Source of the DNA: Harmothoe impar
Taxonomy: Eukaryota > Annelida > Polychaeta > Phyllodocida > Polynoidae
Assembly: GCA_947462335.1 (NCBI GenBank)
Contig: OX381714.1
Location: 59,627,800-59,691,799, forward strand
DNA: 64,000 nucleotides
Direction: 5' to 3'
Shown here: one piece after another, positions 30,901 through 42,900 of the stretch
Layout of the letters: every line of letters begins with the position of its first letter
Position numbering within the stretch: the stretch's first letter is position 1
Notes under the pieces: model-generated
Databases searched by the model: none
Told to the model about the DNA's origin: nothing
Seen by the model: the letters and a program-made list of their open reading frames with translations, nothing else
Translations under genes and position numbers: made by a program

Positions 30901-33900
30901 CATTAAAGATTTGAATTTAATGTCTTTAATGAGATCTTTTAAATGGAGGGAAAAATTAAGTTCTTGATCCACTATTATACCTAGGTACTTATACGATATG
31001 ACTTGTTTTAATAGAGTTTCTTTCAATTTTACAGTTGGTTTTGGAAGACGTTTCAGGGTAGGGGCAGCAGCAAACACCATTACCTTGGTTTTTGACTCGT
31101 TAACAGATAGCTTATTTTTACTTGACCAATTGGCAAATAGACTTAGAGCTCTGTTTAGTTCTAGTTCAAGCACCTTAAAATCATTGCCTGAGACATATAG
31201 AACCGAGTCATCGGCATACAGCATAGTTTTATGTTGGTCCGTAGGTAAAATACAGTCATTTATATACAACAAGAAAAATAAGGGGCCTAAAATAGACCCT
31301 TGGGGGACTCCACAGGATACTAAGTCCAAATTTGTCCCTTTAATTCCGTTAAACTCCAACTTTTGCAACAAAATTAGGAAATTTACGGAATCAAAAGCTT
31401 TCTTTATATCTATAAAGGCCGCTATTGTTATATTACCTATATTCCTATTTTTAAATATATCATCAACAAAAGCACTTATAGTATCAACTGTGGACTTCCC
31501 CTGTTGATAACCCCCTTGCTGTGGGGATAGTATATTATGAGCCTTCAAATGTGCCGATAAGTTGTTATGCATCAGTCTCTCAAGTATTTTACCAGGGACC
31601 GGTAATACACTGATAGGCCTGAAATTTGTGACCTTACTCATATCTCCACCCTTAGGTAGAGGGGTGACCACTGCTATTTTCCATGAGTCTGGGATTTTAC
31701 TAAGTGAAAAGCACAAACGTATTATTTTTATGAATCTTGCTGCAAAATGCAGGGCTGTGATCTTAAAGATTTTAGTAGGGATGTAATTTAAAGATGATGA
31801 TTTTGTGATGTCAAGATCTTGTATACACTTGATTATATCCTCATCGTCAACATGGAAATCAGGCATTTCATGGTCACATCTTACCCCCTGAAAAGACCAG
31901 TCATCAGTGTGAGAGGCTGCTAATTTTGGGCCTATTTCGGCAAAAAAATTATTTATAAATTCAGCTGTATTATCAATCGAAATAGGGGTGTTGTCGTCAT
32001 CCATTAAATTAATGCCAACAGACGGTTTCTTTTTTGAGGGAATAATTTGTCTAATTATTTTCCAAAATTTCTTACTATCTTTAACTGAGTCCTCACACTC
32101 TGTCTTAAAATAATTATGTCTGGCCTCTTCCCTTTCTATATTAACAGCATTTCTAAGATTTCTTGCATTATGCCAGTCAATAATAGAACCTGACTTTCTA
32201 GCATGTGCTAATGCATTATTTTTATCGTTTGAGCGCTGAAGAAGATAATTAGACATCCAGGGATCGCTCTGGTCCTTTATACGGAATTCCCTAATAGGGC
32301 ATGAATTATTTAATTCTGAGTACATGGCATTTTCGAAGAATTCCCAGCATTCGTCGACAATCTTGCCAATCCAGGGTATCTAGATTGCCAAGAAATTGAT
32401 CTACATCCAAATGTTTATATGAGCGACCTGTAAAAACCCTGTAACCTAGTTTAATACTATCATGCTTCCTCAACATATAAATAGGCAAATGATCACTGAG
32501 GTGTACATTTAAAGGTCCATACGACATAATATTTCTACAATTTGTAAAAATTAAATCGATGCCAGTATTAAATCCAGCAGTAGTGGTTACACAATTAATT
32601 AATTGTTCTAAGTGAAAGTCTGACAGAGTCTCATATAATAATGACCTATAAAGTTCTACTACTCAGCCCAAGTGTCTTGGTTGGCTTTTGATTGGCATCT
32701 TAGAAAAGCAAACACCATAAGCTCAGCTTGGTTTTTTAAAAACATCTTCACCCTTAAATGGAAGCATAGCCCATCAAGCGAAAAGCTTTATACAATGTTG
32801 CAGAATGTTCTTATATAGCTCCTTTTCATGGCTAAACATTGCATAATGCTAAACACTATATTTTAACATAAAATGATATATATTTTTGTTAGCTCAGAAC
32901 ACATCAATATGCTTGGTTACTTAAAAAGTGTATTTCCCTTTACAGGGACGAGAATATCCCGGCAGTGCTTCCTGACAACTGCATCACCAACTACAAAGTC
33001 AAATGGTCAGAGAATGGCATTGATCCTGCAGCTTCAAAAGGTACTTCATCTTTTTGTTCATTTAAAAATGTTTTTCTCCAAACACATTTTCAATGCACCA
33101 ATTATGTTTAAACATCACACATTACATTTCCACGGTTCTGCCTAATTCTTAAGATGCATAATAAATACCAAATTAAAACACCTATTCTAATTTGACATTT
33201 TATTGATTCATTCATTGCATTTCTCTCTCTTTCTCTTGAATAGTGGTTCTTATAACATGGAGTCCAGATACAATGATTTAAAATGTTTAGTTCAATGATT
33301 TACTGACTGATATTATCTAATGATAAATATTGCAATATTGCAGAACATGTGGAATATATCAACCAATTTTGCAAGGACTTTGAAAGCACTCTTCAGCAAA
33401 TGATCACAAAGGGCATTGCTAAACGTAAACAAGAAATGGTGACATCATCAACCTATCTGGAGTACGTTACACACGCCACATTTTGTCAGAAGAGGGCTGA
33501 TGTGTTCCACGGAAGAAGTGACGTCATAGAGAACATCAAAAACAAGTTGGAAAAAAATACAGGGTATGGCCATTATATATATATGTATATATCAACAGGA
33601 CATTTTGAAGAATATTATATTAGATTAGGATGAATTCTGGTAAGAGCCATTTTGATATCATATGATATTTGTACACTTGATTTTATAACGTATTTGTACA
33701 TTATTGAATCTAGCAACCTTTCCCCTTCCAGGTGGTTGGGAAAACCTAAACCGTTTATTATTGTATATAAGAGATGACAATTTATATCATTACAGCAATC
33801 CTTTGGTGATCACTGGAGGTCCTGGCAGTGGGAAAACATCATTGGTTGCCAAGGTCACGACAGAACTGAGGAAATGGCGAGGTGATAAGGTCACAGTTAT

Positions 33901-36900
33901 TGTGAGGTTCCTGGGGACGTCTTCACAGTCTGCCAATACCAGAGACCTCTTGTGGTCCCTGTGTAAACAACTGGCTGACAGTATAGGAGATACAGATGAC
34001 ATACCCGATGTAAGATATCAACTTTGATATACAGGTCTAAAGAGAATCTGGTTTCATGTGCCAGAGATATGTGCATTGAATTTAATGTTGCAATGAGTCA
34101 GAGTGCCCTTTCTGTTCAAGGACTGACTTGATTTATTTGAACACATCTTTAGTGTCCCACAGTATAAACATACATATCATATTGTATCCTTTCCCTTTAC
34201 CAAGGTAAAGGCCACATTTGTGTTTGATTTAGTCAAGAAATATAAATGAAATATTTTTCATCAACACCTCTAGGCCTATGCAAAATTGGTGGATCGCTTT
34301 AAGGACCTCCTAAAGTCAGCCTCCAAGTCTCAGACTCTGTGCCTGGTGCTGGACTCCCTGGACCAGCTCAGAGACCAGGGCAGGAACCTCAAGGAGTGGA
34401 TCCCTCAGGACGTCAAGTCTAATGTCTGGGTGCTGCTGTCTACTATAACTGGTGAAGGCTTTACTATAGAGGAGAGTCTCAAGGTGAGTTTACTCAAATA
34501 GATTGAATAGATTCATCTTGATTATGCTGGTAAAAGTAGATTCTTGTCAATAAAATATTAGTGATTTCTGTCATTCACCAGTTGGCCAGAAAAGGTACAA
34601 TTAACTAGTACCTAAGACTGTGACTTGGTTATACTGTGTAGCATTATTGTTATTAATTCTTTGTGTACCTCAAATAAGGTAATTGGTCTTAACACTTATC
34701 ATGTCAAATGATTTGACCAACAAATAAACTAAGAAGGAAGCAAATGATGATGGAAGGATGATAAAGCTGTGAGGTTTGAGGGGAGACTTAAAGATAGAAA
34801 TATGGTACCAAACCTGTTTATTTGTCATTAATCCAGGGATTCCTGCCTTCATCCTGCTTCCTCCCCGTGCCCCCACTGACACCAGACGACAACCGGGTCA
34901 TCCTGCAGGAGTGGTTTACCGCTGAGTGTAGGACGCTCACCAGCCACCAGATGGGGCTACTGGAGGAGGCCTGTAACCAGTGCAGGCTGCCGCTCTACAC
35001 CAAGATAGCCTTTGATCAGGTAGGCGAGAGGTTAAAGATTATCCTGGGTCATTTTCAGATGCAGGTTCAGATACAATTGTCAATTTTGTTTATAGCTGTA
35101 AATATGGCCAATAAGTCTTTTCAAATTGAATCAAATTTACAGAATGTGGGGATAATTTTTGTTTTATCTTTATCATACCTACTGCCAAAGCGAGCATGAG
35201 AAAAATCATCTAATCATCTAGTTGCTAATTAGCTGTGAGGCACACCTGTAATTATTTAACCATCTTTATCTAAAGGCATTGATCAGATCAGAGTAAAAAC
35301 CTTAAAAACAATGAGCTGCCCGCATGATCTTATAGTAGCTTCTATACCAGTACAATTACTTTGTAGGCTGTGCGGTGGAAGTCGGTGACACCCCCTGATG
35401 CCTGTACCCTGGGACGTACTGTGGAGGGAGTCATCAACGGGCTGTTTGATCTGGTAGAGAAGTACCACGGCAAGATCATCACCTCACAGACTCTGGGCTA
35501 CATCACTGCTGCCAGAGCTGGTATAAGGTGGGGAAATGAAAATGTCATAAAGCTTAGTTGGTTCAATTGTCTCAAGATAGATAACCCTTATAAGTAATAG
35601 CACTATTGAATACTGTGAAGCACAGTTGTACGCCAAAGCATAATTAGAGTTTTGTGTAGCTTCATTGATTTTGCATATTTAGCCTTGGTATTCCTGCACC
35701 GAATACTAATTTTCAAACTATCGTCCCTACAGTACCCCAGAGTTAGAGGATGCCCTGTCTATAGATGATGTTGCCTTGAATGACGTCTTCCAGTACCATC
35801 AGCCCCCATTACGACGTCTAGCTCCACTCATTGCTGCCCGTATACAGTTTGAGGTGCGTGAGTTCCTGATCACCTCCGGGTCTGACGGGGTGCAGGTTAT
35901 ACGCTGGTACCACCGTCAGTTCCAGGCCTATGCTGAGAAGAGGTACTTAGGCACAGAGGAGCAGCGGTAAGTTCTTCTATTCATATCCATTTTTCCATTT
36001 TTAAGGAAGCTTGATTGCATTACAAGAAGCTCCCAGTTATACCTTTCTATCATTATAAAGCAAACAAGTATCCTATGCCAGCTGTGTTAATAAAATCTTA
36101 ATTTGAAGTTAAGAAATGCAGAATTTTACTCAAGAGTTTTTATAACACTTTTTCATCATTCTTCCAGTAAGATCATCCGCACAAACCTTGTTGAGTTCTT
36201 CACTGGTAAATGGAGTAATGGCATCAAGAAGGAATTCACAGACAAGAAGGGTAACACATCCTCAGCTGACCGCTACGTAGCCAAACAGCCATTGGTGTTC
36301 TCTGAGGGAGACGGTGGCGCCATCTTCAATCTGCGTAAGATGAGTGAACTCCCGTACCACCTGGTACAGCTGGGGGACCTGCAGGGACTCAAGGACCACG
36401 TCTTCATGAACTTTGACTGGCTCTACAGTAAGATTAGGGGCGTTGGTATTGAGGGGTAAGTAGAGACTATGTTTTGATATAAGGTGAAATAAATAGTTAA
36501 AGTGGCTGATTTTTTTTTCAAATCTTAAACCTAACTTAAATCGGTTCCAAACACTGGTGCTACAGTAAGATAAGGGGCGTTGGCATTGAGGAGTGAGTCA
36601 AGGCTGTATTTTGAGATCAGGTTAATCAAGAACAAAAGAGCAGCAGTGTTTTATAATGTAATTGAGATCATCACACTGGTTGTCAGATGTGTAATTAGGC
36701 CAAAAAAAAAAGAAGGTGTCTTTCAGGCAACATGGTCAGAATTTCTAAGGTAGGTAGGTTGGATTTTTTTTTTTTTTTTTTTTAAACAGAGAGAACCAGG
36801 AATGAGTCGCGAATCGGAAAATCGACTCGCGACTCACCAGAATGATTCAATAATTCCTCTATTGACTAGGAATATCAAGAAGTTATTGCATTTTCCTCTT

Positions 36901-39900
36901 AAAAGAAATTTTCTGAAGTTAATCAATTATTCAGGCCTCTGAGGTCACTGGGAGCTTGTTTATCTTGAAAGAATTTGTAAAAAATTGAGAATAATAAACA
37001 ATAAAAATCAAAAAAAAAAAATTCTCCAAAATTTGGAAAAAAATGCTTGGGTCGGCCCTTTTTTGAATCTAGGGTCGGGTTGCCTGAAACACACCTTTTT
37101 TTTTTGGCCTTACCTCAGGAGCTGGTAAACAGATAATCAGGTTAAATTCAAAAGAACCATCTGATAACAAATGTATCACTTCTAGGCTTTTAGAATTGCA
37201 GGGTAAATATTTGAACATTACCAATTCTGAACTGATCTGAATAAGTGCATGGAGGATTGTATACCTTAGTTCATTGTTTCTAGAGTACCACTCCTTCAAG
37301 GTTATAACACAAGTTGTTGCTGGGAAAATTGTGTGATAGATTTACAGGGTATTAGACAATATATTCAAGATTACACAAATTGTTAACAGAGAAGATTCTG
37401 CGATACATTTTATAGAGTTCTAGACGACTACTTCATGGCTACAGAGGCTGGTGTAACAGATGATGAGATAGATGCTGTAGGTAAGAGCCTTAACCTGGCT
37501 AAAAGGAGTGTGAGAAGAGAATCAAGACAGCTGGCGACCGAGCTGTGGGCGCGTCTTGGTAACGCTTACACTAAGAAGCAGCCAAACATAGCACACCTCC
37601 TGGAGGAAGCATCCAACATCAACTTCAACTGCCTCATTACCACACAACGTAAGATTTATTTTTAATTTTTTCCACTTTTGGAGAAAAATGTGAATACCTC
37701 TTATTTTCAATATTCTGTACTCAAAAAAGTAGTTCTTGATTCCTTCTTTTCTTTTCGTTTTTTGATTCTATATGATTTAAACTACCTTTAGAAGAAATCC
37801 AAGGGTTACGTCACGCACCACAATGGCACAAGGGATATTTCAGTTACTCATAATTAAGCTATATGGTATAATGTTGAAACAGGCTTAAAGCCGAAGGTAT
37901 GGTTAACTATTTAAGGGATACAAAGTGCTTTAGTAATGTATGCCCTTTATCAACATGATCCATGAGTGCACACAGGGCCTGTAACTACAGTTCTGTGTGT
38001 TTAACGTTGGTACACTATCGTAAATTCTCGCGTATAAGCCTAACTCGCGTATAAGCCGCACCCCTAACTTTGACAAATTATATAAGCCGCAGATGGGGTC
38101 TGAATGTTGCAATTTTGGTTCTGTAGTATACTAATTAAAACTCTCGTATAAGCCGCACCCTATATGGGTCGGATCGAAAAAAGATGCTGATCTGGGTTTT
38201 GGGGGATTTTCTGCTTTGCAAGAGCCACAGAATAAAAATACATACACCAGTATGGTCTTTGTTGGTTTTTCATAAGAGGGCATACTCTAGGCTTTCGGAA
38301 AAAATTATAATTTTGCATATACGATGATTTTTTGCTGATTTATGAGCCTCCAAAGTTGAAAAATGGCTAAAATCCATGTTTTTTAGCTAATTATCCATGT
38401 TTAACAAGGCCCTCATGTCAACTGACACATCAAAAACTATCCCTAAACAGCATTTCCTAGTAGCTATATATGTTATGTGAACAAATCAGCTCGTTACACT
38501 TTCATATCCCACGCAAATTTGTCAACAGTGACCTTCAAATGTAGCAACCCTATGTTTCGGAGGCGTCTGTGACGTTAATAAAAGGGCCTATATCTTTATT
38601 AGTAGTATTAACTAAATATCCTTACTACCAGCAATCTAGAGCCTCCCAATGGGTGAGCTCATGGCAAAAAAAGAAATTGAGCCACGCCCACTTTTACTCT
38701 CCCTTATGGGCAATATAGTGTATTGGAACTCGAGTTATCGTCACAGACGCCTCCAAGCATTATAGCCTTTCCAGCGTTTAATTATGTTTTTATATATATT
38801 TCTTGTACCCTGTGTACTCTATTGGGTTGTATTTGAGGATCCTCAACAGCATTTGATTCGATATGTACCGAACAGGCACCGCGGGAGGGGTATTTATACT
38901 TTGCGGAGGCGTCTGTGACGTTAACCCAAAATTTGGCGTGGGAACGAGGTCGGCGTTCCTGTTACCCACCGGAAGTGGCGCACATCCGGGTACCGTTTCA
39001 GCGAGCAAAGAAGCGTCTGATCTTGCTGGAGCGACTCCCAAACCAACAATTCAGAGTTCTTTTTCAGCTATTTCCACCGAGAAAGGTAAGGGATCGGACT
39101 AAAATATGTTATATTTTGATTCATTTTGCACCAAGGCCCGCGCTGATACATTTATTTTCGTTTAGAACGGTCTATTTTAGGTAGACTTGATCTTTTATTT
39201 TCGTTCGAGTGCTCGCTTATTAATGTCATGGACGCTGCCATGTTAGTTTTCGCAATTTCTAACCGGTGCACCCTCGGCGGAGGCGTCTGTGACGTTAATG
39301 CGGGCTCGGCGAAAAAGCATTCTGGCTATCGTTCTATCTTTCCCTGAGGGTACATATCAACTTGATTCAATAGAATAGATGTTCCTCTATGCCTCTATGC
39401 AGTTTAGTAGCAATCCCATGTATCTAAGGCTATGTTTCATGCCTTTTAAAAAATATTCTGGGAAAATTTTTGGATTTTCAGTCAGAAAATGTACTCTCAC
39501 TCAGCTGAAAGCTATCTGAACTTAATATATTATGGTTAATTCTCTTCCTACTAAGTCCCCTCATCATCTTGGTGGGCTATATTTACGCTGGTACTCCTTT
39601 TCTGGCCACTGCAAGCCAATTTATGCATTTTCGGGTTAACGTCACAGACCCCTCCGACGAAAATGAAATTGTCACTGTACAGTGACTATTTGATCGATTT
39701 AAACAATGTAACTTCGTACCATGCTTCAGGGGCATGTTAGCTAATGCCCTGACCAAGAAATGTTTTTATTTATCAAAGTTTACATATATTTATAGGTCAT
39801 TTCATTAACGTCACAGACGCCTCGAAAGCAGTTAATCGAATGGAAATAGTAGTTCCCCTTCACCCAACCTCTCCATATTTTTAGACAGCATGCCCCTACT

Positions 39901-42900
39901 ATATATCTAAAGAGCCAGTAAGGTGTATTGGCAGTAGTTAAAACTTTTTTTTCCAACTTCTGTGTCCCCTGGCTGTTTTTGCTTAAATGCTGGGGCAGAC
40001 CCACTTCTGTTTGTCTGATGTGCTCAAAATCCTTCATGCTTTTGCTATACACCTGTGTCTAATTATACAATCAACTTAAGTGAACATTTGCCAATAATTA
40101 GCAATTATCATTCATGTTGCAAATTTATTTAAAAGGTCTGAAATTCCCTTAAATAATCATAAATTGTTGTCTACTTTGCAGTATGGTACGACCGAAGCTG
40201 CCACCTGGAATGGTAAAGACGGGGGCACAGCGCAAGGCGGAAAGTCGGGCCCGCAAGAAGAGAGAAGACAAGGAGGCCTATAACACTTCTGATGGCTGTG
40301 TGACCGTTCTAGTAAAGTACTGTTATAGTAGAGACATCCGAGGCGTCTGTGACGTTAACCTAGTAAATGTATGGGTTTAGCCAGACAGCTAGTATGGCCC
40401 TGCTAGTGCTAGAAGGGTCTTTATTACTGTTTTAAATGGTTGTAGACAGGTAAACTTGCCTTGTAGGATAGAGCCCAGGAGGTTCCATTGTAATGTAAAT
40501 ATTTTGATGGTGTGGTGCTGCGCGTGCCGACATAGGTAAAAAAGTGAATTTTTTTTGTTTAAAGACTGAGCGCATACTCAAAAAATTGTAAAAATGTTTC
40601 CATTAAGGTTCTAAACAATGCACTAACCTTTTCTGTACATGTGTGTAAGGTACTAAGATGTTCTAAACACTTTTAATGATTCTGTAACCAATCTAGTTTA
40701 TTACTGTGAAACTCGAGGCGTCTGTGACGTTAACTGGGTACTTGGTACCATGTTGCACACACTAGTGTGACCAATCGGTCGGAAACTCACACCTAAAACC
40801 TTTTGCTTTGGCAACTAGATGTACTAAAGACATTAGACAGTAATTTTAATGGTAAACAAAGCAAGATTAAGGAAACTAGGCTAAAGTTGGTAAAGTGTTA
40901 TAGAATGCTTTGGATTTTTCTATTTTCTACATAATTGAAAGTGCCACAATTTTTTTAATTTACGACTTACAGCTATGAAATTTCCCAGGATTAATGGTAC
41001 CTAGTCAGCCAACTAGGAGCCAAAATTTGGAATACCTAGGTCACTTTAAACGAGTTTCTTGCAGTGCACTATTCATTAACGTCACAGACGCCTCGGGATT
41101 AGGGTAGCATGTGGTCTACGGTGAATAAAAACTGCATTCTTGGGCGAAACAGAGTTCCACGGGGGTTTCAGGGAGTCAAGATGCTACCCTTTCAGGAAAA
41201 TAAAATTGTTAAGTGAAATTGTGAATTTTGTGTTTTGTCCTTATGTACCCCCAGATCAGCATTTTTTTTCGATCCGACCCATATAGGCATGTTTGGTATC
41301 AAAAGAAAGCTGAGTCTGACTCGCGTACAAGCCGCGGCTTCTACGCGAGAATTTACGGTACAATGAATTGGTCCAAATTACCAGGGGAAGTCTAGGCATC
41401 CTCAAGCCTGATATACAAAGGCAATCTACAATGTGCAACATCTAATATCTGACCAAATGTTGCATGTTGCACAGTTTAGCTTTTAGTCATGAGTTGAGCC
41501 ACCTCTAGTTTAATGTTTCTTATTCTTCATATGTTAACAGCATACATTGCAGACAGCAGCAGTGCTGTTGTAGAGAGGTATACAGGACATGAGGCGACTG
41601 TTGGAGGAATTGTCCTTACTAAGGATTTAAAGACTATGGTCACATGTAAGTCTTTCTTATAACTCATGGTCTTTATTCACAGGTTATGCTTGGCTCTTTG
41701 GAATAGGCTGTATCAAATTAAATAGCAAAGGAGTAATACTGATGCATTGTATGCGTTATATGTTAAGTTTGTAGAAATACCTAAAAAATACCCGAATTCA
41801 ATAGAAATGATTTTTCCCGCATGTGGGTGAAAAGTCAGCTTCTTTTTGCCTAATCATTGATAAACTAATTTAGGCACTCCAGACGTTCTTGAATCATGAA
41901 TTTCTGGTTGTTCTGAAAAATATGCACCTGAGCAAATTGGAAAAAGCTTTAAATGAGAGGTACACGAGACATTAATCACTTGGAATTCATCATTATTAGT
42001 AAAGGCTTGATTAAAGAAATATAAGTCTTTATTGAATGTACCACTCTAGGAACTCAGACACCTTCATTATTTCTGCAAAAATTCTTTAAGGTGCTTGCAT
42101 TAAACGCCATATTTCCTGGGAGAGGCAAGGGTGGTGTTACACACTATGTTGGGACAAATGATCAACTTTTAACATAACTGTAACAAAAACTTTATTCTAT
42201 ACACATCATTCTGTTACTACTAATAAAAATGTGTGGGTGATGTCACCCACCATAATTGTACAATGGGGCAGTGATACACAAGTGTTAACATAACTGTAAT
42301 TAAAAACCATATTCTGTTGCTATTTGTCAGGTGCTGGTGACCAGAGTTTCAGGCTGTGGGACGTAGACAGTGGCACAGAGACACGTAGGGTACAGGCCCC
42401 AGAGTGTGTGAGCCTTAACCCTAACACCATCCAACCATTCGACATGTACTTATGTAGCAACGAGCGGGCTGTGGTTTTCATAGAACATGAGAAAGTCGTT
42501 GTCTTTGATCTCTACAAAGAAATCATCATCAACCAATTGGAGATGGAGGGAGAAGACGATGACGGAAATGGTATATCTTCTTGGACTCATTTACCTTATA
42601 TATCTTTACCAAAGTGGGAGGCCCGCTTTTACATTTGATTTAAGATATGTATTTTAAACCTTTTTGTCCACCTCAAATTGGGTTATAAGGGAGGTCGATT
42701 TAAGATAAAGTTTTTACAGTTAGTAAAATATTCCTACTACATTAAATATATTTTGTAAATGTATAGTAAGTTCATTTGCTTGAGTTGTGAGAGATGTCTC
42801 TCATAAACATAGTAGGTTCTGTCTTGAAAGTTGGTCTCCATTGACAGTTACGATATATGTGGAGGGTGACCACTTATATGCAGTTGGCACAGGCAACATC

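Larger units (their letters stand above)
38017..41360. mobile_element. 3.3-kb terminal-inverted-repeat element containing the 20-bp motif array
   Basis: The left end TCGTAAATTCTCGCGTATAA (after TA, 38015-38016) is mirrored on the right by a GAGAATTTACGG end followed by TA. Subterminal 36-bp arms at 38161-38196 and 41250-41285 (GGTCGGATCGAAAAAA..GATCTGGG) are also inverted. The ends and GTATAAGCCGCACCC repeats match the short elements at 46044-46250 and 62577-62908, so this looks like a long member of the same TA-target family. The interior (38197-41249) has nine copies of GGAGGCGTCTGTGACGTTAA and a few short basic ORFs, with no recognisable transposase. It lies in intron 15 of NWD copy B. Confidence 0.75.

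Noticed and set aside
33704..33795. Extending NWD copy B exon 9 upstream to include NLNRLLLYIRDDNLYHY
   Set aside because: The frame is open, but the acceptor at about 33731 does not match the phase of exon 8, and copy A lacks the equivalent sequence; the acceptor at 33795 fits both copies. An acceptor at 33774 remains possible.
36545..36600. A second exon resembling the end of exon 14 (AGTAAGATAAGGGGCGTTGG)
   Set aside because: It is a short duplicate of the exon end that runs into a stop (GAGTGA) and is not needed for frame; treated as an intronic duplication.
38559..41095. A CRISPR-like array from the regularly spaced 20-bp motif
   Set aside because: Spacing is far too long and in multiples, copies are in both orientations, and the DNA is plainly animal nuclear sequence.
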